Counted from the stretch's first letter, positions 37,189-47,661 are shown. The stretch is DNA of 64,000 bases from Shewanella sp. OPT22 (GCF_004168585.1 NZ_PGVH01000056.1:500576-564575), one strand, 5' to 3'. Numbers and translations: made by a program. Notes: a model not told the origin generated them from the sequence alone.

Positions 37189-38511
37189 ATGAAAGCCATT
37201 AAATTACTTATAACTGTTGTCACAGCAAGCACTTTATCAGCGTGTTTTGCACCTTACCCAGATTCAGGAGCAATCGTTGGGTACGAATATCAAGTTGAAG
37301 AAGCGACCAGAGGTGCAACGGTTTACTCTATTTCGTCAAATGATTTTTCTAACTGGCGTGAAAGCATCAAACATCATGACTTTGAAAGCCTTACTCTTTC
37401 AGAACTTGCTGAAATACGTAACACTTATATCGACAGTGAACAAGTACTCAGCTACCAATCAAAATCCCCATACTTTGTTGATAAAGACTTAGACGAAGAA
37501 GATCTTTTTGAGATTGAGAAATCGCTTAATCAAGACAAAATACAGGAACTTGATGACAAAATCACTGCAGCAAAAGTCAGGCAAACACAATCTAAAGCTA
37601 AAGAAGACGAAATCAATGAAATTCTGCTTGAATTTGACAAACAACTTCAAGAGTTACAAAACCAAGATGCTAACGCACAAAGTGATTTTCAAACATTGCA
37701 ACAAACCGTTGCAACTCGATTTGATGAGGTACAAACCGCTCAAACGGGACGCCCTAGCCGACTTTCAAGACAAATCTTACGTAAGAATCACTTTGTCGTA
37801 TTAGATGCTTACGAAGGTTTCAAAAACTGCCAAGAACAAGTCACAAGCATGAATAAACATGAAAGTTATCAATATAATGTTTATGCTGATGCGATTGATT
37901 TTAAACACAAGCAAGTTTGCCCTTATTTTCAATTACCTGCACACAGCGCAAAACGAAAAGCAAAGCTTTTTCAAGGATTAACGGAAGAAGATAAAAATAC
38001 GATTCGTTTAGCCAGCCACGCATTCATTAATCAACAGCTTGCAAGAGATTATGTGACAAGCGAAATTGAGAATGTAAAAAGACGTCGAGAAAATAAAGCT
38101 GAAGAACTCAAGCAGAAAAATGGCTTAAATACTGAGGGCTACGAACATTCTACGACAATTCAATCTTCTATCAACGAGTGGCTAGGGAAAAAGGGGCAAT
38201 ATGAACTTCTTTCAGATAAAGAACTCACAGTAAACATGACACAAGCCCTAAGGTATCAGCTAGAAGCGTCTCAATTTTACTATGACACTTCAAGGCTGTT
38301 TGATAGCTTAGATAAGGTATCTAATGTACAACCAGATGGCAGGTTCGAATTAGACGGTAGTGAAAAATTCCACCTGATTATCGCAAGGCATAATTACGAT
38401 AATAAATTCTACTCGCTAGTTAGAATGGATGAGTTTGAAGGCGAAGATAAAGTCATCGTCAACATCAAATATGCGTTCGATTATCACAAATTAAAGCAAT
38501 TAAAACTTTAA
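37189..38511 (+). CDS. Coiled-coil lipoprotein, hypothetical
   Basis: A 440-aa secreted lipoprotein. The signal peptide ends in the lipobox LSAC (lipidated Cys at residue 19). Residues about 105-175 (LNQDKIQELDDKITAAKVRQ onward) and 295-325 are strongly charged heptad-like helices, consistent with a coiled coil. The C-terminal part (FELDGSEKFHLIIARHNYDN, YSLVRMDEFEGEDKVIVNIKY) is beta-rich. No named family recognised. A good ribosome binding site precedes the ATG. It stands alone and ends at a strong terminator. Confidence 0.8.
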   Translation: MKAIKLLITVVTASTLSACFAPYPDSGAIVGYEYQVEEATRGATVYSISSNDFSNWRESIKHHDFESLTLSELAEIRNTYIDSEQVLSYQSKSPYFVDKDLDEEDLFEIEKSLNQDKIQELDDKITAAKVRQTQSKAKEDEINEILLEFDKQLQELQNQDANAQSDFQTLQQTVATRFDEVQTAQTGRPSRLSRQILRKNHFVVLDAYEGFKNCQEQVTSMNKHESYQYNVYADAIDFKHKQVCPYFQLPAHSAKRKAKLFQGLTEEDKNTIRLASHAFINQQLARDYVTSEIENVKRRRENKAEELKQKNGLNTEGYEHSTTIQSSINEWLGKKGQYELLSDKELTVNMTQALRYQLEASQFYYDTSRLFDSLDKVSNVQPDGRFELDGSEKFHLIIARHNYDNKFYSLVRMDEFEGEDKVIVNIKYAFDYHKLKQLKL

Positions 38512-38521
38512 GTTAATTTAC

Positions 38522-38561
38522 AAAAAAATACCAGACGATAATTTATTGTCTGGTATTTTTT
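38522..38561. terminator. Bidirectional terminator
   Basis: ATACCAGAC and GTCTGGTAT, with further A/T pairing inside, form a stem flanked by an A-run on the left and TTTTTT on the right. It lies between the convergent lipoprotein and site-2-protease genes and can serve both strands. Confidence 0.88.
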
Positions 38562-38591
38562 GTTTCAGCCACAAAGAAATTGTTATTTATA

Positions 38592-39707
38592 TTAGCTTTG
38601 TAAAATCTTAAGTGGCAACGACATCAATTCATCGCCCGTCATGGCGCAATACCAGATAATCCCAATAAAGCCTGCTACAGTTAACAAATACCAGATAGCA
38701 GAAAAGATTTGCCCGTAACGGTCGAGCGGTAACAAATGGCTTTGATGACGAGTACGCCACTCAAACACAATTTCAATTGAACCAATTGCCAGTAAGAAAC
38801 CAAATAGGGTTAAGCCAAAGTAGTAACAAATGACAACACCCAACATTGCACCAGCAACACAAATGACTAATCCTGTGACACTGTTCATCGAGAAGCTGAT
38901 GCTTTTAATTACATGCCCACCATCCAATGGCAATATTGGCAGCATTTGAAATAGATTCAGTAGTGCACTTAACGACGCTAAACCGGCAAAGAATATATTG
39001 TCGGTAATCATATACCCTAGCAAGAATATGACTGACAATAACAACCCAAAAGTGGGCCCCATAATAGAGATAACGACATCTTGCCAGCGAGTATTTACCT
39101 TCTCATCACTCAGGGCCATTCCTCCCATAAATGGGATTAAATAAAACCCTTTCGTTTTCATACCAAAGTATTTCATGGCCTTAACATGACCATACTCATG
39201 CACGACCAAACAACCAATTAACGCTAAAGCAAACTGGAATGAAAAAAGCCATGTATAAGCAGCCAAACTGGCACCTGCCAATACCACTTTAATCACTTTA
39301 GCGCTTTTAAGTAACTTTAAACCCAATGATGCCAAGCCGATTAAACCCGGTTTGCGTGCTTCTTTTCTCGGTGCTACTGGTGTTTGCTGCTCAATATCCT
39401 TGGTATTTCGCTCACCATTTTCAATGATCTGATCGTCCACCAACAATTGATAATCAATATTAAAGGGTTGCCATTTAACATCAAACTCAAGTTTTACTTT
39501 AATCACTTGAGGCTCAACATTGTGCTCTTCAGCGTCAATTTGCGGCTGTGAAGTCAGTTCAAACTCATGTACAAACTTACCTTCATTTTGTTCATCAGCG
39601 TTACGGCCAGCTACAAGTTGGTTATCCCAAAAGATTTGCTGCCATCCTGCAAGAGAAGCTTCTAACCTTAACGGTTTCCCTAAGCAATCGATATTCAATA
39701 GTTCCAT
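38592..39707 (-). CDS. M50/site-2-protease-like membrane metalloprotease
   Basis: A 371-aa membrane protein. Residues 1-95 form a soluble beta-rich domain (LEASLAGWQQIFWDNQLVAG, VKLEFDVKWQPFNIDYQLLVDDQ). Membrane helices follow, with the zinc motif HEYGH at 170-174 and a second ligand motif PILPLDGGHVI in a later helix, as in S2P/RseP-related intramembrane proteases. No PDZ domain is visible, so it is not RseP. It lies 9 bp after rsmC on the same strand. Substrate unknown; the N-terminal domain may bind partners. Confidence 0.85.
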   Translation of the reverse strand: MELLNIDCLGKPLRLEASLAGWQQIFWDNQLVAGRNADEQNEGKFVHEFELTSQPQIDAEEHNVEPQVIKVKLEFDVKWQPFNIDYQLLVDDQIIENGERNTKDIEQQTPVAPRKEARKPGLIGLASLGLKLLKSAKVIKVVLAGASLAAYTWLFSFQFALALIGCLVVHEYGHVKAMKYFGMKTKGFYLIPFMGGMALSDEKVNTRWQDVVISIMGPTFGLLLSVIFLLGYMITDNIFFAGLASLSALLNLFQMLPILPLDGGHVIKSISFSMNSVTGLVICVAGAMLGVVICYYFGLTLFGFLLAIGSIEIVFEWRTRHQSHLLPLDRYGQIFSAIWYLLTVAGFIGIIWYCAMTGDELMSLPLKILQS

Positions 39708-39716
39708 TGGTTTGCT

Positions 39717-40742
39717 CTATTTCCTATTGAGGTAAATTTTATATTTATTGTTTTCAGCACAAGCATTCACGTCGCCAAAATTCGTTGCAATCACCTCTGA
39801 ATATGGAAGATGACGATTTGCCACAATTTGGAATACACCACCTTTCTTGAGAGAATCAGCGCTATTTTTCACGAAGCGCTCAGCAATGTCTGTGGTTGCT
39901 TTGAGCCCATCATGAAATGGTGGGTTAGAGATCACAGCGTCAAATTTACCTTCGATATTCGAATAACAATCTGAAGCGTAGACATTCGCTTTAAACCCAT
40001 TCGCTGTCATGGTCATTTCACAAGACGCTAATGCCATCGCGTTAATGTCAACACAATCGAGTTGCAGTTCTGGGTTATCCTTGAGTAAAGCTGCAGTAAT
40101 CACACCGGCACCACAACCAAAATCTAAAACCCGACCATTGACCTTCGCTAGGTTCTCCAATAACAACTCAGTACCTTTATCCAATTGTTTTTGGCTGAAT
40201 ACCCCAACCAGGTTACAGATTTTTATTTCACCTTGAGGTGTTTTTAAGTGATATTCATTCACCCACTCTTTAAGCTTCACTGGCGGTGCGTCACTTTCCA
40301 ATTCTGCAGCATAAAGCAGGCAGTGTCGGGCATTATCTATTTTATTTGCCTTTGAAAAATAGTTCGGCAGTTGCTTTGGAACCGATTTCACCCCGCCTTT
40401 ATTTTCACCAACAATATACAGTTCACCACCTTCGAGTAAGTGATTTGCAGCGAGCTGATTCAGATATTCTGCGAGAGGTTTAGCTTTCGGGTAATAAATG
40501 ACAACACAATCAAATGCCTTTTTACCTGACAACTGATGACCAAATTGGCAATCGACGTGTTCAGATTGGTGATGTTTCACGGCTAAATAATGGTTATAGT
40601 CCAAGGCTAATGAAGTAATGTGCTCTGCCGTGTGCTTTAACTCATCGAGTAACTGATCAGACTCATGGTTAAGTAACAATACGCTCTTATTCTTAAAATA
40701 CTCTTGGTTTCGACTGATCAATTGAGAAGGATTGGTTAACAC
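39717..40742 (-). CDS. rsmC: 16S rRNA (guanine(1207)-N2)-methyltransferase
   Basis: A 341-aa protein with the two-domain RsmC layout. The degenerate N-terminal half retains [16 protein letters not shown] and [14 protein letters not shown]. The C-terminal catalytic half has the SAM-binding [16 protein letters not shown] and the catalytic NPPF box in [11 protein letters not shown]. It methylates G1207 in the 30S subunit. The start is GTG with a GAGG ribosome binding site close upstream. The last codons lie 9 bp before the site-2-protease gene. Confidence 0.94.
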   Translation of the reverse strand: MLTNPSQLISRNQEYFKNKSVLLLNHESDQLLDELKHTAEHITSLALDYNHYLAVKHHQSEHVDCQFGHQLSGKKAFDCVVIYYPKAKPLAEYLNQLAANHLLEGGELYIVGENKGGVKSVPKQLPNYFSKANKIDNARHCLLYAAELESDAPPVKLKEWVNEYHLKTPQGEIKICNLVGVFSQKQLDKGTELLLENLAKVNGRVLDFGCGAGVITAALLKDNPELQLDCVDINAMALASCEMTMTANGFKANVYASDCYSNIEGKFDAVISNPPFHDGLKATTDIAERFVKNSADSLKKGGVFQIVANRHLPYSEVIATNFGDVNACAENNKYKIYLNRK

Positions 40743-40993
40743 ACACGCCTCTAGCTTAAAGAAAAAACGGCTGAATTATATCACCGATAATTATTGAATA
40801 TCGACTTTGCAAACCTTGGACGACATACTCATCAATCGCACCGCAATTTAAACAGTCTAAGAACTTAATATTTAAGTATTTTAATTGAAATAGCTCAAAA
40901 TATGTATCAGCTTTACGGCCGCTTTGTCTATTAAAGCAAACTGCGTTTAATTAGGTTGGTTTTATTGAAAGACTGGATATTTAAATCATGTAA

Positions 40994-43243
40994 TTAAGAA
41001 TCAACCATCGAGACTGTTCGAGTATACGCCTGACAAATATTATGCTCACCATTATGCTTCGCACGTTTGAGTGCCACTTCGGCATTATCCATAAATTGCG
41101 AGAACGTTTGTCCTTCATGATAAACTACGAGCCCCACACATACGCCATCAGAAAGCCCATGTTCATTGAGCCTCTTCATGATATCCAATGCAAACTGATG
41201 AGCTTCATCAGCACTCGTATTAGGCAATATGATCATCAACTTACCTAATTGCCACTGCGCTAACTGATACGCTTTGGGTAGCTCAAGTAACAACCGCATT
41301 TCGATATCTTGCTGACGCTTTTCAAGTTTGTCTCTGTCGCTAATGTGACTGAATACGCCATCTGGCATTATTTCCATGAGCATCATACTGGAATGGAGTC
41401 GCTTATGACTGTCGAGGCTTTTAAAGTAACGTTCAACATCAGAATAGCTTACAAGAATCGCACTTCTGAACGGAATTGACTCTCTAACTTGAGGACTACT
41501 TTTTCCTTTTTTAACGGGCAATAACGTGCAAATAAGGTGTTCGTTATCGGAATTTTCAGCCGTATAATTATTCAGTAAAATATCCACATTGATAAAACTG
41601 CCATCGGCAAGCATCGATAAATGCCCCTGCCAAGAACCTTTCAATGATATTTGTTGCTGGATTTGGTTCCACTGAGGTTCAATTTCAGCACCGAAAAGAT
41701 CGATTAAAGTTTTATCTGTAGCACCACCTAAGCGTAGGAAACTATCAAATTGATTATTCACTTTGATAAGGTGACCTCGAGTATCGATCAAGGCGACAGG
41801 GACTGCCGAGTCAGACAACTTCTTTAACAAATATTCGCGCTCTTGAGATTGAACAAGCGCACTGTTGTCAGTGAGATTGATAATGGCAAAGCCTTGCTCT
41901 AAATATTGAGAGTCTGGCGCTATTTTAGCATCGACATCAACGACTCCTGAGCCATATTGGCGTAAATCAAATTTGCCTGCCCAGGTTTTTTGAGTCAGAA
42001 ACTCATTCCTTAACAGCTGAAATTTATCAGTCTCAATATGGAATACTCGAGCCAAAGTACGCTCAATAAGTTTATCTCTTGAAATATTTAATATGGATGC
42101 AGCGGCTCTATTCGCTGCAACGATACGGCCATTATCACCCGCTATGAGTACACCGTGATTATCGTTAAATAAACTGTCTACCAGTTCAACATTGTAGCCA
42201 CGAGCTCGCTTTTCAAGCTTAAATAAATGCCCCAAAATGATCACAGCACCCGCAAGGATCGTCAATAAGGAGATGGCGATGATCATCAGTTGTCGCCAAT
42301 GGGCAAAACGAGCCACAATACCTTTATCTAAGACAAAGGAAACCAGATAATAATCTCTATCAATATTATCTTGTGCGGTGAGATCAATTTTTAAAAACAC
42401 AAACGTCGCATCAGTACTATGAAATTGGCCGAATTTGGTCAGTACAATCTCACGCCAAACTTTAGGAAGTGCTTGTGCAAAACTGCCGCCGATCCCAATT
42501 TGAGCCTGTGCCTGCTGTATTTTTTCAATACCACTACCGGTATACAATGCGCCTTGTGCATCAAGCATAATGAATGACGATTTATTGATGCCGATATCCG
42601 GTTTTATTCGCTGTAAGGTACTGTTTAGTGACATAAACGTCACTAGAAACCCTTGTTTCTTCGCCGACGGGTTATCAATCCAAGACACTTGGTACCAATA
42701 CGGTTCAAGGCGACCATTTATGGGAGCAAACTTAATATCGGAAGTAAAAACATTATTACCACTGTAAGCGGTTTTGTTATTGATAACCTCGGCAGGCAGG
42801 CGAATGATAAAGCTGTTAGTTGAACTAGAAGAAACCAAATTACCTTGAGTATCAAATAAGGCAATTTCCAATAGGTCAGGAATATTGGCAGTAAGGTTAT
42901 TCCAGCTCTTAAGCATACTCTGCTTTTGTTCCGCTGACGGTGATTCGAGGTAATGTGTTAACGACTCACTTTGAGCAAACGTCCTCGTACGAAACTCTTG
43001 AAAGCTTACCTTGTCAGAAAGCATGGTTCCGAGTGTTTGTAACTCACCATATCTCTGCGTTGCCCAATCATTTTGCAAACGACGCTCACCAACATTGATG
43101 ATGACATTCGTCAGTAACACCATCCCTAATAACAACATAATCAACTGACTTGCGAGCGCAAGCTTACGTTGATAAGACCAATTAATGCCTTGAGCTGAAA
43201 AGAGTAATGATTTGAGTTGAGGAATTGTGCCGTTTGTCAGCAT
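40994..43243 (-). CDS. Membrane PAS sensor with degenerate GGDEF domain
   Basis: A 749-aa sensor. A membrane helix near residues 28-48 and another near 320-340 (LMIIAISLLTILAGAVIILG) bracket a periplasmic Cache-like domain. Two PAS-like segments follow (VDSLFNDNHGVLIAGDNGRIVAANRAA; DSAVPVALIDTRGHLIKVNNQF). The C-terminal domain aligns with GGDEF cyclases (AHQFALDIMKRLNEHG, FMDNAEVALKRAKHNGEH), but the signature is replaced by QLGKL (665-669) before MIILP, so diguanylate cyclase activity should be lost. It may act as a receptor or regulator. It stands alone, downstream of the RND genes. Confidence 0.85.
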   Translation of the reverse strand: MLTNGTIPQLKSLLFSAQGINWSYQRKLALASQLIMLLLGMVLLTNVIINVGERRLQNDWATQRYGELQTLGTMLSDKVSFQEFRTRTFAQSESLTHYLESPSAEQKQSMLKSWNNLTANIPDLLEIALFDTQGNLVSSSSTNSFIIRLPAEVINNKTAYSGNNVFTSDIKFAPINGRLEPYWYQVSWIDNPSAKKQGFLVTFMSLNSTLQRIKPDIGINKSSFIMLDAQGALYTGSGIEKIQQAQAQIGIGGSFAQALPKVWREIVLTKFGQFHSTDATFVFLKIDLTAQDNIDRDYYLVSFVLDKGIVARFAHWRQLMIIAISLLTILAGAVIILGHLFKLEKRARGYNVELVDSLFNDNHGVLIAGDNGRIVAANRAAASILNISRDKLIERTLARVFHIETDKFQLLRNEFLTQKTWAGKFDLRQYGSGVVDVDAKIAPDSQYLEQGFAIINLTDNSALVQSQEREYLLKKLSDSAVPVALIDTRGHLIKVNNQFDSFLRLGGATDKTLIDLFGAEIEPQWNQIQQQISLKGSWQGHLSMLADGSFINVDILLNNYTAENSDNEHLICTLLPVKKGKSSPQVRESIPFRSAILVSYSDVERYFKSLDSHKRLHSSMMLMEIMPDGVFSHISDRDKLEKRQQDIEMRLLLELPKAYQLAQWQLGKLMIILPNTSADEAHQFALDIMKRLNEHGLSDGVCVGLVVYHEGQTFSQFMDNAEVALKRAKHNGEHNICQAYTRTVSMVDS

Positions 43244-43305
43244 GGGTCTGCAATGTATTAGAAACTTATAAGCATCTTAACATATAACCTTTAAATTGCA
43301 GTCGA

Positions 43306-43335
43306 AAAGAAAGGGGGGCAAGCACGCCCCCTTTT
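43306..43335 (-). terminator. Terminator of the RND operon
   Basis: A GGGGGC/GCCCCC stem with a short loop lies 5 bp past the permease stop on the minus strand and is followed by TTTCTTTTC. The stem is very GC-rich in an AT-rich surrounding. Confidence 0.8.
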
Positions 43336-43339
43336 CCAC

Positions 43340-46300
43340 TTAAACCTGCTTAGGGTGCCACCACCAATGAAATACCTTAGAAGATACTCGCTTTGTATCT
43401 TCTAAAATTACATAGAGAGACGGAACAAGAATCAGGGTCACAAAAGTAGCAAATAGAATACCAAAGGCGAGCGATACCGCCATCGGGATCACAATTTTAG
43501 CCTGTAAGCTGGTCTCCAACATGATGGGCGCCAAACCAATAAATGTAGTTAACGAGGTTAAGATAATGGCTCTAAAGCGACTCACGCCCGCTTCAATCGC
43601 TGTATCTTTAATGGATAACCCTTGCTTTCTAGCCTTGTTAATAAAATCAACCATGACTAATGAGTCATTCACAACAACCCCTGATAACGCCAAGATCCCA
43701 TACAAGCTGAGGATATTAAGCGGAATACCTATCAACATGTGACCAAACACGGCACCGATAATTCCAAATGGGATCACCGACATAATGATCAATGGTTTCG
43801 AGTACGATTTTAATGGAATCGCCATCAGTGCATAGATGGTAAACAGAATAAAGAAAGCCCCTTTAAGCATGGTGTATATGGCTTCTTGCTCATCTTTACT
43901 GGCACCGTCGAGTGTAGTAGAAATACGCTGATATTTTTGTGCAAGTACTGGTAAAAATTCTTTCTGAATTTCACCTGTGATCTTCGAAGGCTCAGCTTTG
44001 GTTTTATCAACACTCGCCACTACGGTAATCGCTCTCTTACCATCAACACGATTAATAGAAGAGAAAGATTCTCCCGTTTCGATTTCAGCTACAGTATTGA
44101 ATGGAATGGCATCACCTTGAGGCGTACGGATCATCATACTTTCCAAATGGCCTAAAGTTTTGCGTTCCTCTGATGGGTAGCGCACCATCACTTTAACTTC
44201 TTCTTTATTACGAAGAATTCGCTGTGCTTCATAGCCATAGAAACCGTAACGAACTTGCTGCGCTAAGTCAGACAAATTCAACCCTAAAGATTCTGCTTCA
44301 GGTTTAATGTTCAAACGAATCTCTTGGCTTCCTGACGATAAGTTATCACTAATACCGTACACACCTTGATAAGTCGCCAGTTTTTGTTTCAATTCAGTGG
44401 CAGCTTTACTTAATTCGCCTAAATCCGTTGCCGTCAACCTAAAGGCGATATCACCACCGCCACCCGCACTGGTGCTGCCATTCATATCGAGCTTTTTAAC
44501 GGCAACAAAGTCAGGCAGTTGGTTACGCCACACTTCGACGATTTCATCACTGGTTGCCGTTCTGTCTTCACCTTTAGTAAGTTCAGCAAAGATAAAAGCA
44601 TTAGTGCGATTGTTCATATCAATTTGCGAATGCAACAACACAGCTTGCCCATATTGGCTCTCTAGCTTTTCACTTGCTCGGTACAATGCATCTTCAATTT
44701 CTTGTACCACTTTCAAGGTATGGGTTTCAGCAGTGCCATTTTCCATCTCTAATTGTACTTGAACAAAGTCAGATGGAATATTTGGGAAGAACACCCATCG
44801 CACTTTGCCGCTTTCAAGTAAGCCATACGTAATAACAAGTAAACCAATAAAGGTCATTAACACGCTATAACGTACATTAACGCACTTACCAATGAATGGA
44901 CGGTACTTATCTTGAATGAAACGCTGTAACCCATGGTTGAATTTATACTTTATGCGACTAAACGCATTATTCGGTGCCTTTTTAGGCTTCATTTTCATGT
45001 GCGCTAAATGGGCTGGCAGAATCCACTTTGACTCCACTAATGAAAATGCCAAACATAAAATGATCACCAAGGCAATTGACATTGGAATCACACCAAACGG
45101 TCCCGGTGTCATTAACATTGGAATAAAGGCAACAATGGTGGTTAATACACCAAAGGTTGCAGGCATAGCGACTCGGTGAGCACCTTTAATTACATTTTCA
45201 ACCGAGTGACCATGAGATTCGATCTCTGTGTAAACACTCTCACCAATCACAATCGCATCATCGACCACAATCCCCAGCACCAATAAAAAGCCAAACAAAG
45301 TGATCATATTCAGGGTTAGATTAAATGGATCAAATGGCATTAATAGTAAAGTGCCAAGGAAGCAAATTGGGATCCCGAGCATCACCCAAAAAGCGAGTTT
45401 CAAATCCAAGAAAAACGCCATCAGTAAAAACACCAATAAGGCGCCCATGACCATGTTGGAGATCATCATATTCAGACGTCCCTCAAGGTAATGGGTTAAG
45501 TCGCCCCAATAACCTAGAGTGACGGCTTTTGGTAAACTGGCTTGTTCATCGGCAATGTATTGTTTGACTTGGCTGGCGATGGTTACTGCGTTTTGGTCAT
45601 CAATACTCAGCACTTCGATAATTGCTGCGGGTTTCGCATCAAAACGAGTGTAAAACAGACCTTCTTGGAAGCCGTCTTTAATGCTTGCCACCTGCGGTAA
45701 CATGATGCGACTACCATCTGGTTGAGTTGCCACAACAATGCGCTCAAAGTCACTTTGTGTATAAGCTTGCCCCTTGGTTCTGAGTAAGATGTCTCCATCT
45801 TTTGCTCGGATAGCACCACCGGGTAAATCTACTGAAGAGTTCTGCACTGCCTGTGCAACATCAACAAAGCTTAAGCGGTACTCTTTCAGTTTATCTTCAG
45901 AAACCTCAATGCCGACTTCATAATCAGGCATACCACGGAGTTTAACTTTGGTCACTGCAGGTAGGTTGGCTAAGTCATCACGGACTTTTTTAGCAAACTC
46001 TTTCATATCCGCCTGGGTCATCTCACCAGAAACGGAAACCCATATGACATTGTTTTCTGGTTTTTGGCGATAAATATTCGGTTTTTCAATGTTGGCAGGA
46101 AAAGTAGCAATGGCATCAACAGCCAATTTAACCTCATCCATGACATCTTGAACTTCATAGCCTGAGGTCACTTCGATATTGACCGAACCGACGCCCTCGC
46201 CTGCAACGGAAGTCATTTTTTCGATACCGGAAATATCTTTAATGGCTTCCTCAATTTTAATGACAATACCTTCTTCAATTTCTTGTGGTGCAGCACCAGG

Positions 46301-46465
46301 GTAGGCAACCGAAACATTAAGGTAATTGAGTTCAAACGTCGGAAAAATTTCTTTATTGATCAATTTGGCACTGAATAAACCACCAATGATCAATACCCAC
46401 ATTAATAGGTTTGCAGCAACATTGTTATAGGCAAACCAAGCAATAATCCCTTTTGGTTTATCCAT
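43340..46465 (-). CDS. RND efflux permease (HAE-1 type)
   Basis: A 1,041-aa inner-membrane drug/proton antiporter of the AcrB superfamily, with two homologous halves of six helices and large periplasmic loops. The proton-relay aspartates are D402 and D403 in GIVVDDAIVIGES. The lysine corresponding to AcrB K940 appears replaced by Asn in GVVVNDSLVMVDF, as in a distinct subfamily. It overlaps the upstream adaptor gene by one base (TAATG). No outer-membrane channel gene is adjacent, so it probably uses a TolC encoded elsewhere. Substrates cannot be predicted. Confidence 0.95.
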   Translation of the reverse strand: MDKPKGIIAWFAYNNVAANLLMWVLIIGGLFSAKLINKEIFPTFELNYLNVSVAYPGAAPQEIEEGIVIKIEEAIKDISGIEKMTSVAGEGVGSVNIEVTSGYEVQDVMDEVKLAVDAIATFPANIEKPNIYRQKPENNVIWVSVSGEMTQADMKEFAKKVRDDLANLPAVTKVKLRGMPDYEVGIEVSEDKLKEYRLSFVDVAQAVQNSSVDLPGGAIRAKDGDILLRTKGQAYTQSDFERIVVATQPDGSRIMLPQVASIKDGFQEGLFYTRFDAKPAAIIEVLSIDDQNAVTIASQVKQYIADEQASLPKAVTLGYWGDLTHYLEGRLNMMISNMVMGALLVFLLMAFFLDLKLAFWVMLGIPICFLGTLLLMPFDPFNLTLNMITLFGFLLVLGIVVDDAIVIGESVYTEIESHGHSVENVIKGAHRVAMPATFGVLTTIVAFIPMLMTPGPFGVIPMSIALVIILCLAFSLVESKWILPAHLAHMKMKPKKAPNNAFSRIKYKFNHGLQRFIQDKYRPFIGKCVNVRYSVLMTFIGLLVITYGLLESGKVRWVFFPNIPSDFVQVQLEMENGTAETHTLKVVQEIEDALYRASEKLESQYGQAVLLHSQIDMNNRTNAFIFAELTKGEDRTATSDEIVEVWRNQLPDFVAVKKLDMNGSTSAGGGGDIAFRLTATDLGELSKAATELKQKLATYQGVYGISDNLSSGSQEIRLNIKPEAESLGLNLSDLAQQVRYGFYGYEAQRILRNKEEVKVMVRYPSEERKTLGHLESMMIRTPQGDAIPFNTVAEIETGESFSSINRVDGKRAITVVASVDKTKAEPSKITGEIQKEFLPVLAQKYQRISTTLDGASKDEQEAIYTMLKGAFFILFTIYALMAIPLKSYSKPLIIMSVIPFGIIGAVFGHMLIGIPLNILSLYGILALSGVVVNDSLVMVDFINKARKQGLSIKDTAIEAGVSRFRAIILTSLTTFIGLAPIMLETSLQAKIVIPMAVSLAFGILFATFVTLILVPSLYVILEDTKRVSSKVFHWWWHPKQV

Positions 46466-47661
46466 TACTTAGTTTCCTGCTGCGTCTCTTGAGTTGGTTC
46501 TTCGCTGGTTTGTTCGCCAAGAATTTCAACTTCTTGGCCATTAGCTAAACTGGTGAATTGTGTCAGTGATACTCGATCTCCAGTCTTGAAGGCATTTTGA
46601 ATATAGACATTCTCAGCATCACTACGGACAGGTAAAACAGTACGCATTTCAATTTTGTTTTCAGGAGTCACTACGGCAACTAAGCCATCACGAACGAGGT
46701 GCCTTGGCAGTTTTACGGCTTGAGAAACGACTTTACCGGTAATATTTGCGTCGAGGAACGTACCAAATTGCAAAGGTAACGCCTGTTCTTGTTGCTGGCT
46801 TTCTCGTTGGTAAGGATCTTGAACTTCTGCAATCAAATAAGCCATACGGCTTTTTTCATCAACAATGCCTTCACTCCGCGTGATACGACCTTGCCAATGC
46901 TGGCTGTTTCCACCCAATTTACTCATCAGTTCAACGTCAATATTTGGTGACATTAAAGACTCTAAATGCACGAGATCATGAGTCGAAATAGGCAGTCTTA
47001 TCTCTGCGACTTGAGTATCAAACAATTGACCAATCTCACTGCCCGTTGACACAAATTGCCCTAAATCAGCACTTCTTGCTTTAACAATGGCATCAAAAGG
47101 CGCTGAGATAACCGTTCGCTCAAAGTTACGCTTGGCTTTTTCTAACGCCGCTTTCGCTGCTTTAACATTGGCTTGCTCACGCTGCAGTTGCGGTTTGCGT
47201 AAACCAAGACTTGGTGGAGTGCCACTGTCGTAACCTTTAAACTCGACTTTTGCGACTTCACCTCGAGCCATCTCTTCATCAAGAGATGCTTGAGCTTGAG
47301 CAAATTGAGCTTCGGTTTGAAGTAAATCTGCATGGTAATCAGCTGGATCGATTTTTGCGAGAACATCCCCTTTTCTCAAAAAACCACCACTCACAAACAC
47401 TGGCGAAAGTTCGATAATACGACCACTCACCTCTGCAACCACTTTTGTTTTGTATTTGGGCTGTGCGACACCGTAAGATGGAATAATTAACGCTAATGAT
47501 TGTGGCGATATTTCCATGACTTCAACAATTGGCAGTGCCGGTTTTTGCGCATCTTGTTTTAATTCTGGTTTACTTGGATTTAATAAAATGAAAACGATCA
47601 CTGAAAAAATGAAAATCAAAAGTGGTGACAAACGTCTTAACCACAAAGTGTAACTACTCAT
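46465..47661 (-). CDS. RND periplasmic adaptor (membrane fusion protein)
   Basis: A 398-aa HlyD/AcrA-like adaptor. An N-terminal membrane anchor (LSPLLIFIFSVIVFILL) is not followed by a lipobox. The lipoyl half-motifs appear as VVAEVSGRIIELSPVFVSGGFLRKGDVLAKID and ISAPFDAIVKARSADLGQFVSTG around a helical hairpin (about 115-180), then a beta-barrel region. The C-terminus is rich in Thr, Gln and Glu. It bridges the permease and an outer-membrane channel. It is the first gene of the operon; I see no local regulator gene. Confidence 0.93.
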   Translation of the reverse strand: MSSYTLWLRRLSPLLIFIFSVIVFILLNPSKPELKQDAQKPALPIVEVMEISPQSLALIIPSYGVAQPKYKTKVVAEVSGRIIELSPVFVSGGFLRKGDVLAKIDPADYHADLLQTEAQFAQAQASLDEEMARGEVAKVEFKGYDSGTPPSLGLRKPQLQREQANVKAAKAALEKAKRNFERTVISAPFDAIVKARSADLGQFVSTGSEIGQLFDTQVAEIRLPISTHDLVHLESLMSPNIDVELMSKLGGNSQHWQGRITRSEGIVDEKSRMAYLIAEVQDPYQRESQQQEQALPLQFGTFLDANITGKVVSQAVKLPRHLVRDGLVAVVTPENKIEMRTVLPVRSDAENVYIQNAFKTGDRVSLTQFTSLANGQEVEILGEQTSEEPTQETQQETK

